Assembly: GCF_042186555.1 (NCBI RefSeq)
Contig: NC_133330.1
Coordinates: 343,882,825-343,946,824 of the forward strand
DNA from: Aquarana catesbeiana
Taxonomy: Eukaryota; Chordata; Amphibia; Anura; Ranidae
Reading direction: 5' to 3'
DNA: 64,000 bases
A program made the translations under genes and the position numbers. Positions 33,580 through 44,663 of this stretch are shown here, in pieces; within the stretch, counting starts at the first letter, position 1, and each line of letters starts with the position of its first letter. The notes below the pieces were generated by a model that did no database searches, was not told the DNA's origin, and saw only the letters and a program-made list of their open reading frames with translations.

Positions 33580-34016
33580 GTTGTAAAAGGCAGAAGGTGA
33601 TTTCTATGCATTAAGATAAAAAGCCTTCTGTGTGCAGCCCCCCCCCCCCCTCTTCAGCCCCCCATCTCTCTCTATTCTACAATGTCCACAAGTGACTCAG
33701 CCGTCCAGGACTCTCCTCCTGATTGGCTGAGACACAGCAGCGGCAACACTGGCCCCCACTGCTGTCAAAATCAGGGAGAGAGAGGGGGCGGGGCCGAACC
33801 AGGGCTCCGTGTCTGAATGGACACATGGAGCTGGGCCTTGGCTCAGGTGCCCCCACAGCTAGCAGCTTGCTATGGGGGGCATTGAACAGGAGGGAGGGGC
33901 CAGGAGCTCCGAAAAGAGGAGGATCTGGGCTGCTCTGTGCAAATCCATTATGGAGCAGGTAAGTGTTTTTGTTTTTTCATAAAAGTAACAAATGAGACTT
34001 TACAATAACTTTAATC
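33580..34016. mobile_element. TTAA-type nonautonomous element
   Basis: The left end ggagttgtaaaaggcagaag and right end TTTACAATAACTTTAA are family ends. ggatctgggctgctctgtgc is shared with 1228-1245. Confidence 0.6.
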
Positions 34017-34339
34017 AACAATGACTATTTTTGATCCTTATGCTGCTAGTATTAGTAAAGAGATAGGAAGGAAGATCATATTTACTTGTTTTAAACTTTC
34101 ATTTTTTTTTTTACAATTCTTCAGTTACTTCCCGGTTTCCATGCCTAGGCAAATGACATCATCTTCAGGAGGAGGGGCTCCTTCAGGAGGAGAGGCACTC
34201 CCTCTTCTGCTTGTATGCCTAAGGTAAGGTCAGATGGATTCCAGGAAGTAAATGCTACATGAATCATCTGCACTTAGTTAAGATGACCGTGGCCAGAAAT
34301 GCTAAGGGGGTGTTTTTCCAAAGTGATTTCTCAATCATG
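34017..34339. other. Intron next to the 24-bp array
   Basis: No feature beyond short repeat fragments was found. Confidence 0.4.
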
Positions 34340-35756
34340 GATCGATGGGAGAGAGCGAGGAGGGACGGATGGGAGAGAGCGAGGAGGGACGGATGGGAGA
34401 GAGCGAGGAGGGACGGATGGGAGAGAGCGAGGAGGGACGGATGGGAGAGAGCGAGGAGGGACGGATGGGAGAGAGCGAGGAGGGACGGATGGGAGAGAGC
34501 GAGGAGGGACGGATGGGAGAGAGCGAGGAGGGACGGATGGGAGAGAGCGAGGAGGGACGGATGGGAGAGAGCGAGGAGGGACGGATGGGAGAGAGCGAGG
34601 AGGGACGGATGGGAGAGAGCGAGGAGGGACGGATGGGAGAGAGCGAGGAGGGACGGATGGGAGAGAGCGAGGAGGGACGGATGGGAGAGAGCGAGGAGGG
34701 ACGGATGGGAGAGAGCGAGGAGGGACGGATGGGAGAGAGCGAGGAGGGACGGATGGGAGAGAGCGAGGAGGGACGGATGGGAGAGAGCGAGGAGGGACGG
34801 ATGGGAGAGAGCGAGGAGGGACGGATGGGAGAGAGCGAGGAGGGACGGATGGGAGAGAGCGAGGAGGGACGGATGGGAGAGAGCGAGGAGGGACGGATGG
34901 GAGAGAGCGAGGAGGGACGGATGGGAGAGAGCGAGGAGGGACGGATGGGAGAGAGCGAGGAGGGACGGATGGGAGAGAGCGAGGAGGGACGGATGGGAGA
35001 GAGCGAGGAGGGACGGATGGGAGAGAGCGAGGAGGGACGGATGGGAGAGAGCGAGGAGGGACGGATGGGAGAGAGCGAGGAGGGACGGATGGGAGAGAGC
35101 GAGGAGGGACGGATGGGAGAGAGCGAGGAGGGACGGATGGGAGAGAGCGAGGAGGGACGGATGGGAGAGAGCGAGGAGGGACGGATGGGAGAGAGCGAGG
35201 AGGGACGGATGGGAGAGAGCGAGGAGGGACGGATGGGAGAGAGCGAGGAGGGACGGATGGGAGAGAGCGAGGAGGGACGGATGGGAGAGAGCGAGGAGGG
35301 ACGGATGGGAGAGAGCGAGGAGGGACGGATGGGAGAGAGCGAGGAGGGACGGATGGGAGAGAGCGAGGAGGGACGGATGGGAGAGAGCGAGGAGGGACGG
35401 ATGGGAGAGAGCGAGGAGGGACGGATGGGAGAGAGCGAGGAGGGACGGATGGGAGAGAGCGAGGAGGGACGGATGGGAGAGAGCGAGGATGGACGGATGG
35501 GAGAGAGCATGGATGGACGGATGGGAGAGAGCGAGGATGGACGGATGGGAGAGAGTGAGGATGGACGGATGGGAGAGAGCGAGGATGGACGGATGGGAGA
35601 GAGCATGGATGGACGGATGGGAGAGAGCGAGGATGGACGGATGGGAGAGAGCGAGGATGGACGGATGGGAGAGAGCGAGGATGGACGGATGGGAGAGAGC
35701 ATGGATGAACGGATGGGAGAGAGCATGGATGAATGGATGGGAGAGAGCGAGGATGA
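34340..35756. repeat. 24-bp purine-rich minisatellite, about 58 copies
   Basis: The unit gatgggagagagcgaggagg plus gacg is nearly invariant over the first 48 or so copies, then switches to gaggatggacg variants. The 24-nt period keeps several frames open on both strands and yields spurious proteins of up to about 800 residues (WERARRDG repeats). It is purine-rich on the plus strand and pyrimidine-rich in the RNF220 transcript. Confidence 0.98.
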
Positions 35757-36578
35757 ATGGATGGATGGATGGGAGAGAACGAGGATGGAAGAGAGGATGG
35801 ATGGAAGAGAGGATGGATGGAAGGATGGAAGAGAGGATGGATGGAAGAGAGGATGGATGGATGGAAGAGAGGATGGATGGATGGAAGAGAGGATGGATGG
35901 ATGGAAGAGAGGATGGATGGATGGAAGAGAGGATGGATGGATGGAAGAGAGGATGGATGGATGGAAGAGAGGATGGATGGATGGAAGAGAGGATGGATGG
36001 AAGAGAGGATGGATGGAAGGATGGAAGAGAGGATGGATGGATGGATGGAAGAGAGGATGGATGGATGGATGGAAGAGAGGATGGATGGAAGAGAGGATGG
36101 ATGGATGGATGGAAGAGAGGATGGATGGATGGATGGAAGAGAGGATGGATGGATGGATGGAAGAGAGGATGGATGGATGGATGGAAGAGTGGATGGATGG
36201 ATGGATGGAAGAGAGGATGGATGGATGGATGGAAGAGAGGATGGATGGATGGATGGAAGAGAGGATGGATGGAAGAGAGGATGGATAGATGGATGGAAGA
36301 GAGGATGGAAGAGAGGATGGAAGAGAGGATGGAAGAGAGGATGGAAGAGAGGATGGAAGAGAGGATGGAAGAGAGGATGGAAGAGAGGATGGAAGAGAGG
36401 ATGGAAGAGAGGATGGAGGGATGGAAGAGAGGATGGAGGGATGGAAGGATGGAAGAGAGGATGGAGGGATGGAAGAGAGGATGGAGGGATGGAAGAGAGG
36501 ATGGAGGGATGGAAGGATGGAAGAGAGGATGGAGGGATGGATGGAAGAGAGGATGGAGGGATGGATGGAGGGATGAAT
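35757..36578. repeat. GGAT/GGAAGAGA degenerate continuation of the array
   Basis: Blocks of atggatggatggaagagagg shorten to ggaagagaggat repeats. They appear derived from the neighbouring 24-bp unit by 4-bp slippage. Confidence 0.95.
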
Positions 36579-36625
36579 GTGGGGTTTGCTTTGAAAATGA
36601 AGAATGGGTGAAGTGTAGTTCCGCT

Positions 36626-36937
36626 TTAAAGTGATTATAAAGGGGAAATAAATGTGTTTTTAAAATAACAAACACGTTACACTTACTGGTTCTGTAAAGG
36701 TGCACAATTCTGGCTAAAATGAGAATCACAATTTTTTTTGCTTAGAAGAGATCACGATTCTCGTGGTGTAACATCATCTTTCACATTAAAACAAAAAAAA
36801 AATTGGGCTAACTTTACTGTTTTTTTTTTTCATTGAAGTGTATTTTTTCCAAAAAATTGCGTTTGAAAGACGGCTGGGCAAATACCGTGTGACATAAAAT
36901 ATTGCAGCAATTGCCATTTTATTCCCTAGGGTCTCTG

Positions 36938-37000
<63 letters not shown>

Positions 37001-37683
37001 CACATATATAATGTTTGGGGTTCCAAGTAATTTTCTAGCAAAAAATATTGATTTTAACTTAAGAAGTGTCAGAAAAAGATTTAGACTTTAAGTGGTTAAA
37101 CTTGGTTCCTGTATTACATGTTGTTAAAAACTTGGCAGACTGCCTGGATTTTTTCTTTACACACAGAAGTTTCTCTCTTTGATATAAGAAGGAAGTGTTA
37201 GTTACAATGTTTCATGTTAAAAACTTGGCAGACTGCCCGGATGTTTTCTTTTGACAGCTGAGTGAGCAGATAAGTCTCTCCACTTGCTATATGAAAGAAT
37301 TGGCAAACTCTGCAATAGAGATCGTATCGAGATCACGATTTTTTTTTTCACGATTAATTGTGCACCTCTAAATGGTTTTGCACAGAACATTCTCAACCCT
37401 CCTCTTCTGGGGTCCCCCTCCAGAGCTCCTGCCTCCTCCTCACTGCTGAGTACCCCCAGAGCAAACCTCTTGGCTATGGGTGCACTTGTGCGGGCTCAGT
37501 CCCGCCCCCTCCCTCCTCACTGGTTGTGACCGACAGCAGCAGGAGCCAATGGCTGCCTCTGCTGCCTCTGAGCCGATGAGAGAGAGCAGAGATGCAGCTC
37601 CTAGGGCACAGCAATAGAAACCTGACAGAGGTTCTAATCCTTCTCTATTCCATCCAAAAAAAAAAGAAGTTTGGTCTTTTAAT
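36626..37683. mobile_element. TTAA-type element interrupted by a hAT element
   Basis: It starts TTAAAGTGATTATAAAGG and ends near TTGGTCTTTTAA. After the insertion it resumes with tggttttgcacagaac and tcctcttctggggtcccc, as in 31791. It is split by 36695-37372. Confidence 0.6.
36695..37372. mobile_element. hAT-like element nested in a TTAA element
   Basis: The ends TAAAGGTGCACAATT and AATTGTGCACCTCTA are inverted. The flanks tggttctg (36687-36694) and tggttttg (37373-37380) match at 7 of 8. A (TA)n tract lies at 36941-37000. No transposase is present. Confidence 0.7.
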
Positions 37684-38045
37684 AAAACATTATGCAACAT
37701 ATGTTGTAATATAACATGTAATATACACAAAAAAAAACAAAAAATACATAAAGGCAGAGCTCTGAGTTCCAGAATACGACACTCCTCTCTTCTATATACA
37801 GTATACACCACATGGAGACACACACATCTTATTCTAATATAAAAATAGATTATATGGCAATACAAAGACATTAGATAAAATGTAACACTTCTTTGTAGCT
37901 GCCTAATAATATAATCATATATCTGTATTAGGACAGCATAACACACCATCATCCTATGTACACAGCACACGGTGCTCTCTGTATTAGCAGAGTATCTCTG
38001 ATCTATAGGGAGGAGCCCAGGTATGTTTGGATCCCAGTATGAACC
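37684..38045. other. RNF220 intron, no feature recognised
   Basis: AT-rich unique sequence. Confidence 0.35.
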
Positions 38046-38657
38046 CACCTGAGCCATCTCTATACACAGCCAATCACAGGTGACTGAGACATTTCCCACC
38101 TGAGCCGTCTCTATACTCAGCCAATCATAGGTGACTGAGACATTTCCCACCTGAGCCGTCTCTATACACAGCCAATCACAGGTGACTGAGACATTTCCCA
38201 CCTGAGCCGTCTCTATACACAGCCAATCATAGGTGACTGAGACATTTCCCACCTGAGCCGTCTCTATACACAGCCAATCACAGGTGACTGAGACATTTCC
38301 CACCTGAGCCGTCTCTATACACAGCCAATCACAGGTGACTGAGACATTTCCCACCTGAGCCGTCTCTATACTCAGCCAATCATAGGTGACTGAGACATTT
38401 CCCACCTGAGCCGTCTCTATACACAGCCAATCACAGGTGACTGAGACATTTCCCACCTGAGCCGTCTCTATACACAGCCAATCATAGGTGACTGAGACAT
38501 TTCCCACCTGAGCCGTCTCTATACTCAGCCAATCATAGGTGACTGAGACATTTCCCACCTGAGCCGTCTCTATACACAGCCAATCATAGGTGACTGAGAC
38601 ATTTCCCACCTGAGCCGTCTCTACACACAGCCAATCATAAGTGACTGAGACATTTCC
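38046..38657. repeat. 51-bp minisatellite, 12 copies
   Basis: The unit contains cacctgagccgtctctatac and agccaatcacaggtgactga. Because 51 is a multiple of 3, the array reads as an open 17-residue repeat on the minus strand, which is not a gene. Confidence 0.96.
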
Positions 38658-39127
38658 CACTTATACGTGTGTGGCGGGGAACGCCCGATTGGCTGTGTGG
38701 AGGGACACCTTCCGGGTGGTGGGATAGGTCAGGTGGGGTCATACTAAGGATCTGCACCCCCCTGAGCTCCTCCCCCATCCTATACACAGTTCTGTATTCA
38801 CGGTGCAGTTGGAATGTGTCAGCAGTAGGGCTTAGTGATGACATCAGGTGAGAGGGGAGGGGGGCAAAGTTTAGCGCGCTCCATCAGAGTGTCAGCGGCC
38901 CGAGGTGCTGGCAGCGCTCTCCCTTCCCAGTCATCATATATACAGAGTGCAGAGCAATGTGGGACTACAAGGCTCAGCGCACCTGGAAAGCTAACCAGCA
39001 ACCAGAGAACGTTAGAGCCCAGAGATTGGTTGTCAGTGGGTGGGAAGACGATCTATTCTGTCATGTGAAATGATTGTTTACACTGACCGTGTGCAACAAT
39101 GTTAGAGGAATGGATGGAATCTATGGG
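38658..39127. other. RNF220 intron between two arrays
   Basis: Unique sequence with no exon. It contains fragments of the preceding unit (gattggctgtgtgg near 38689). Confidence 0.35.
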
Positions 39128-40726
39128 TCCTGTCACCTGATTGGTTGCCCCGGGTGATATCAGGCCGGGTCCTATCACCTGATTGGTTGCCCTGGGTGAT
39201 ATCAGGCGGGTCCTGTCACCTGACTGGTTGCCCCGGGTGATATCAGGCGGGTCCTGTGATCTGATTGGTTGCCCAGGGTGATATCAGGCCGGGTCCTGTC
39301 ACCTAATTGGTTGCCCCGAGTGATATCAGGCCGGGTCCTGTGATCTGAGTGGTTGCCCCGGGTGATATCAGGCCGGGTCCTGTCACATGACTGGTTGCCC
39401 AGGGTGATATCAGGCCGGGTCCTGTCACCTGATTGGTTGCCCTGGGTGATATCAGGCGGGTCCTGTCCCCTGACTGGTTGCCCCGGGTGATATCAGGCGG
39501 GTCCTGTGATCTGATTGGTTGCCCAGGGTGATATCAGGCCGGGTCCTGTCACCTAATTGGTTGCCCCGGGTGATATCAGGCGGGTCCTGTGATCTGATTG
39601 GTTGCCCCGGGTGATATCAGGCCGGGTCCTGTCACCTGATTGGTTGCCCCGAGTGATATCAGGCCGGGTCCTGTGATCTGAGTGGTTGCCCCGGGTGATA
39701 TCAGGCCGGGTCCTGTCACATGACTGGTTGCCCCGGGTGATATCAGGCCGGGTCCTGTCACCTGATTGGTTGCCCCGGGTGATATCAGGCCGGGTCCTGT
39801 CACCTGACTGGTTGCCCCGGGTGATATCAGGCCGGGTCCTGTGATCTGATTGGTTGCCCCGGGTGATATCAGGCCGGGTCCTGTGATCTGAGTGGTTGCC
39901 CCGGGTGATATCAGGCCGGGTCCTGTCACCTGATTGGTTGCCCCGAGTGATATCAGGCCGGGTCCTGTGATCTGATTGGTTGCCCAGGGTGATATCAGGC
40001 CGGGTCCTGTCACCTAATTGGTTGCCCCGGGTGATATCAGGCGGGTCCTGTGATCTGATTGGTTGCCCCGGGTGATATCAGGCCGGGTCCTGTGATCTGA
40101 GTGGTTGCCCCGGGTGATATCAGGCCGGGTCCTGTCACATGACTGGTTGCCCCGGGTGATATCAGGCCGGGTCCTATCACCTGATTGGTTGCCCTGGGTG
40201 ATATCAGGCGGGTCCTGTCACCTGACTGGTTGCCCCGGGTGATATCAGGCGGGTCCTGTGATCTGATTGGTTGCCCAGGGTGATATCAGGCCGGGTCCTG
40301 TCACCTAATTGGTTGCCCCGGGTGATATCAGGCGGGTCCTGTGATCTGATTGGTTGCCCCGGGTGATATCAGGCCGGGTCCTGTCACATGACTGGTTGCC
40401 CCGGGTGATATCAGGCTGGGTCCTGTCACCTGATTGGTTGCCCCGGGTGATATCAGGCCGGGTCCTGTCACCTGATTGGTTGCCCCGGGTGATATCAGGC
40501 CGGGTCCTGTGATCTGATTGGTTGCCCCGGGTGATATCAGGCCGGGTCCTGTGATCTGAGTGGTTGCCCCGGGTGATATCAGGCCGGGTCCTGTCACCTG
40601 ATTGGTTGCCCCGAGTGATATCAGGCCGGGTCCTGTCACCTGACTGGTTGCCCCGGGTGATATCAGGCCGGGTCCTGTGATCTGATTGGTTGCCCCGGGT
40701 GATATCAGGCCGGGTCCTGTGATCTC
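39128..40726. repeat. 41-42-bp minisatellite, about 38 copies, abutting an exon
   Basis: The unit contains gggtgatatcaggccgggtc and ctgtcacctgattggttgcc. Variants alternate cacctg/gatctg and aggccggg/aggcggg. It ends about 17 nt from the donor of the 40745-40787 exon. Confidence 0.97.
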
Positions 40727-40744
40727 TATGATATTATCACTCAC

Positions 40745-40787
40745 CATTCAGCCGGGTCTGTCGGTTGGCTCTCACCCTTAGGAAAGT
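40745..40787 (-). CDS. RNF220: RNF220 short coding exon TFLRVRANRQTRLN
   Basis: This 43-nt exon lies between cctctgcag and G|gtgagt. It encodes TFLRVRANRQTRLN plus the first base of an Ala codon. It starts in phase 0, as left by the previous exon, and ends in phase 1, as required by the next one. The basic segment is recalled as invariant in vertebrate RNF220 and leads into the RIGKMKRRK stretch, so together they look like a nuclear-localisation or nucleic-acid-binding basic region (inference). It is too short for ORF-based detection. The splice donor is only about 17 nt from a 1.6-kb 42-bp minisatellite, and a CpG-rich block lies about 120-370 nt on its upstream side. Confidence 0.93.
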
Positions 40788-40914
40788 CTGCAGAGGAATA
40801 AGAGAGATGAGATGGGGTGAGAATCGGATTGCAGAGGACACAGAACTCCCTCCCCGCCCCCAACACACAGATGTAAACAAACCCACTTCCTCTTTGCAGT
40901 CACTCTGCATGTCG

Positions 40915-41150
40915 GCTCACGCCCCTGTCTGTCATAGCCGGGCTGAGCGGGGCCCCACTGCAGCCGTCCCGGGCCCCGAGAGGATGGCGGCGGATTCTCC
41001 GACGTCTCCTCACAGCCAGGAGCTGCTCGCCGCGGGCGCCATCTTTACTGCGGTCATGTGACCGCTTCACGCTGGAATGAAGGGCACGTTGACGTGAGGA
41101 CGCCGGCAGCGTGACCATGGCAACCAAGAGGCGGGAAATCTAGACGTTTA
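40915..41150. promoter_or_regulatory. CpG-rich block with YY1, CRE, X-box and E2F-like motifs
   Basis: About 23 CpG dinucleotides fall in about 240 bp of GC-rich, non-repetitive sequence, roughly the number expected from base composition, so there is no CpG depletion. Motifs visible: GATGGCGGCGG near 40983 and its reverse-type CGCCATCTTT near 41036 (YY1-like), TGACGTGA near 41091 (CRE-like), GTGACCATGGCAAC at 41111-41124 (fits the RFX X-box GTNRCC-N2-RGYAAC), and GGCGGGAAA near 41130 (E2F-like). It sits 130-370 nt upstream, in gene direction, of the exon at 40745-40787. It could be an alternative RNF220 promoter or a bidirectional one. There is no transcript evidence, and a GC-rich repeat cannot be excluded. 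Confidence 0.45.
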
Positions 41151-41195
41151 GTTTACTAGAGATGGAGGAGACCGTCTGAGACTGACTGAGAGCGA

Positions 41196-41897
41196 TGTCT
41201 GCCCCGTAATATCAATGTACTGAATGTACTAATACACCTCAATATACCCCTCACACATCATATAATGGCCACCCTGTGATATCAATGTACTAAAACACCT
41301 CATATAATGGCCACCCTGTGATATCAATGTACTGAATGCACTAATACACCTCAATATACCCCTCACACATCATATAATGGCCGCCCTGTGATATCAATCT
41401 ACTAATACACCTCAATATATATACCCCTCACACATCATATAATGGCCGCCCTGTGATATTAATGTGCTGAATGTACTAATACACCTCAATATACCCCTCA
41501 CACATCATATAATGACTGCCCTGTGATGAGGGGTATATATATTGAGGTGTATTAGTACACTGACCAACAATGTTACAGGATTGGTTGTCAATATAGCCCT
41601 CACACATCATATAATGGCCGCCCTGTGATATCAATGTACTAATACACCTCAATATATATACCCCTCATACATCATATAATGGCTGCCCTGTGATATCAAT
41701 GTACTAATACACCTCATATATACCCCTCACGCATAATATATTGGCCGCCCTGTGATAAAAATGTACTAAATGTACTAATACATCTCATATATACACATCA
41801 TATAATGGCCGCCCTGTGATATCAATGTACTAAATGTACTAATACACCTCATATATACCCCTCACAGATCATATAATGGCCGCCCTGTGACATCAAT
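41196..41897. repeat. 60-70-bp minisatellite (catcatataatggccgccctg)
   Basis: The unit has tgatatcaatgtactaatac, acctcaatatacccctcaca and catcatataatggccgccct. An inverted partial unit lies at 41526-41556. The array continues at 42384-42552 and 44127-44195 after two insertions. Confidence 0.9.
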
Positions 41898-41905
41898 GTA
41901 CCAGT

Positions 41906-42375
41906 TAGGTAGGGTCGCCACCTCATCCCTTTTAACCCGAACACAATTACACAGGTTCTGTGGCTGATTAAGTTGGTAATTAAACTCATCCGGTGCCTTA
42001 TCTGCATTAAATTAGCCTCTGAATCTGTGTAATTCATATGTGTTCGGGGTTTAAAGGGATGAGGTGGCAACCCTACAATTGAGGTTGCCACCTGTCCGGG
42101 ATTCACCTGGACAGTCCAGGTTTTGAATCATGTGTCTGGGTTTCAGTCCACCTGAAACCTGGACACATTATTCAGACAGGAATGTGTCTCGCAACTGGGT
42201 TTGACATGAGGGTGAGAGGGCACTATGTTTGCCACAGTTCTATTTTTTTTTGGCGTGCCCAAAGGTGTCCCAGGTCTATAACAATCCCAATATATATATA
42301 TATTAAAAATTAAAAAAAATTAGCTGTGCGCTGCTAAAGTGTTCAGATTTGGCTTGAAGAAAAAGTGGCAACCCT
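41906..42375. mobile_element. hAT-like element inserted in the 41.2-kb array
   Basis: The ends are TAGGTAGGGTCGCCACC and GTGGCAACCCTA. The flanks gtaccagt and gtaccaat match at 7 of 8. Inside, 41910-42075 forms its own palindrome (gggatgaggtggcaaccct at its end). Confidence 0.6.
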
Positions 42376-42383
42376 AGTACCAA

Positions 42384-42552
42384 TATACATCATATAATGG
42401 CCGCCCCGGGGATATCAATGTACTGAATTTACTAATTCACCTCATATATACCCCTCACACATCATATAATGGACAATGATATTAATATACTAATATACTT
42501 CATATACCCCTCACACATCATATAATGGCTGCCCTGTGATATCTATGTACTA
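42384..42552. repeat. Continuation of the 41.2-kb minisatellite
   Basis: It has the same units as 41196-41897 and ends at the TA target of the Tc1 insertion. Confidence 0.85.
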
Positions 42553-44126
42553 CAGTGCCTTGAAAGAATATTCATACCTCCTGAAATTTCCCACATTTTG
42601 TCATGTTAAAACCAAAACCGTAAATGTATTTTATGTGATAGACCAACACAAAGTGTCACATAATTGTGAAGTGGAAGGAAAATGATAAACGATACAAATA
42701 AATATGTGAAAAGTGTGTGTGTGTGTGGGGTGGGCATTTGTATGGCGCCCCCCGGAGTCAATACTTTGTAGAACCCCCTTTCTCTACAAGTCTTTTTGGG
42801 GATGTCTCTACCAGCTTTGCACATCTAGAGAGGACATTTCTGCCCATTCTTCTTTGTAAAATATCTCAAGCTCTGTCAGATTGGATGGAGAGCGTCTGTG
42901 AACAGCAATTTTCAAGTCTTGCCACAGATTCTCAATGTGATTTAGGTCTGGACTGTGACTGGACCATTCTAACACATGAATATGCTTTGATCTAAACCAT
43001 TCCATTGTAGCTCTGGCTGGATGTTTCGGGTCGTTGTCCTGCTGGAAGGTGAACCTCCGCCCCAGTCTCAAGTCTTTTGTAGACTCTAACAGGTTTTCTT
43101 CTAAGATTGTCCTGTATTTGTCTCCATCCATCTTCCCATCAACTCTGACCAGCTTCCCTGTCCCTGCTGAAGAAAAGCATCCCCACCACATGATGCTGTC
43201 ACCACCATGTTTCACGGTGGGGATGGTGTGTTCAGGGTGATGTGCAGTGTTACTTTTCCCCACCCATAGCGTTTTGCTTTTAGGCCAAAAAGTTGAATAT
43301 TGGTCTCATCTGACCAGATCACCTTCTTCCACATGTTTGCTGTGTCCTCCACATGGCTTCTCACAAACTACAAACAGGACTTCTTATGACTTTCTTTCAC
43401 CAATGTCTTTCTTCTTGTCACTCTTCCATAAAGGGCAGATTTGTGGAGAACACGACTAATAGTTGTCCTGTGGACAGATTCTCCCACCTGAGCTGTGGAT
43501 CTCTGCAGCTCCTCCAGAGTTACCATGGACCTCTTGGCTCTTCTCTGATGAATGCTCTCCTTGCCCGGCCGGTCAGTTTAGGTGGACGGCCATGTCTTGG
43601 TAGGTTTGCAGTTGTGCCATACTCTTTCCATTTTCCGATGATGGATTGAACAGAGCTCCGTGAGATGTTCAAAGCTTGGGAGCTTCCTTTATAACCTAAC
43701 CCTGCTTTATACTTCTCTACAACTTTATCCCTGACCTGTCTGGTGTGTTCCTTGGCCTTCATGATGCTGTTTGTTCACTAAGGTTCTCTAACAAACCTCT
43801 GAGGGCTTCACAGAGCAGCTGTATTTATACTGAGATTAAATGACACACAGGTGGACTCTATTTACTAATTAGGTGACTTCTGAAGGCAATTGGTTCCTCT
43901 AGATTTTAGTTAGTGGTATCAGAGTAAAGGGGGCTGAATTCAAATGCCCCCCCCTCCCACTTTTCACATATTTATTTGTATCATTTATCATTTTCCTTCC
44001 ACTTCACAATTATGTGACACTTTGTGTTGGTCTATCACCTAAAGTCCCATTAAAATACATTTACGTTTTTGGTTGTAACAAAATGTGGGAAATTTCAAGG
44101 GGTATGAATACTTTTTCAAGGCACTT
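42553..44126 (-). mobile_element. Tc1/mariner element, near full length, defective
   Basis: It starts CAGTGCCTTGAAAG and ends CTTTTTCAAGGCACTT, both flanked by TA, and is about 1.57 kb as usual for Tc1. The long subterminal inverted repeat includes acacaaagtgtcacataatt. It splits a minisatellite unit: gtac-TA before and TA-atacccctc after. The transposase on the minus strand is broken by a frameshift. Confidence 0.93.
42808..43762 (-). pseudogene. Tc1 transposase pseudogene
   Basis: The N-terminal part (43762-43520) has the paired-like HTH region (VRDKVVEKYKAGLGYK, ARRAFIREE). The reading then goes out of frame at about 43530, and homology continues in another frame through VIWSDET near 43310 (first catalytic Asp). 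The C-terminal part (43263-42808) has QQDNDPKH (second Asp) and SPDLNHIENLW (catalytic Glu). The DDE residues remain, but the frame is lost. It is inactive as read. Confidence 0.92.
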
Positions 44127-44195
44127 TAATACCCCTCATACATCATATAATGGCTGCCCTGTGATATCAACATACTAATACACCTCATATATCAT
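44127..44195. repeat. Remnant of the 41.2-kb minisatellite
   Basis: taatacccctcatacatcat and tgatatcaacatactaatac continue the array on the far side of the Tc1 copy. Confidence 0.85.
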
Positions 44196-44663
44196 GGAGG
44201 GGGGGGGGGGGTCTGTAGTCCAATGCTAGGGTGACCACACTGCTCCTCCATGATACAGTGCAGTGAGTGGGCGTTGTCACTGTAGGACAGGAAGTGTGTT
44301 ACTGGCAGGATCACCAGGTGAAAATAAAGGGAAAATCCTGCTAAATAATGCAGCCGCCACATCTAATGACTGGTAGACTGTAATATACACCTTTTTGAAG
44401 TACAACATTCTTTTTTTCTCCTGAGTGTAGTCAGCATTGGATTACAATGACCCTCAAACATAGAACATCACAAAGTGGATTATCTAGAATTTCAGCGGCT
44501 TGCAATTCAATGAACACATTGTGTGTTCTCCCCCCGCGCCCCGTGTCCTTGCGGGATGTGTTAATGGCATTAAAACCTTTTCCAGATCGCATCCACCTCG
44601 CAGCGTCACAGCGCCTCTCATTCATAAACCCGCTGCTCAGGCTTTTCACTAATAACCCCTATC
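44196..44663. other. RNF220 intron, unique
   Basis: A G-run lies at 44198-44210. No feature was found. A short unique block at 44440-44650 precedes the TCATCC array. Confidence 0.35.

Noticed and set aside
34259..36729. Open frames of 791, 821, 647, 463 and 419 codons on both strands
   Set aside because: They are produced by a 24-nt period that is stop-free in several frames. Sequences are pure 8-residue repeats with no flanking splice or promoter signals.
37440..38660. A 406-codon minus frame with a QVGNVSVTYDWLCIETA repeat
   Set aside because: The 51-bp minisatellite is a multiple of three. The tail runs into unrelated intron and MITE sequence.
40981..41061. A plus-strand 25-codon frame starting at ATGGCGGCGGATTCT in the CpG-rich block
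   Set aside because: It is tempting as a first exon, but there is no clear donor before the stop and no homology, so it is kept only as part of the regulatory call.
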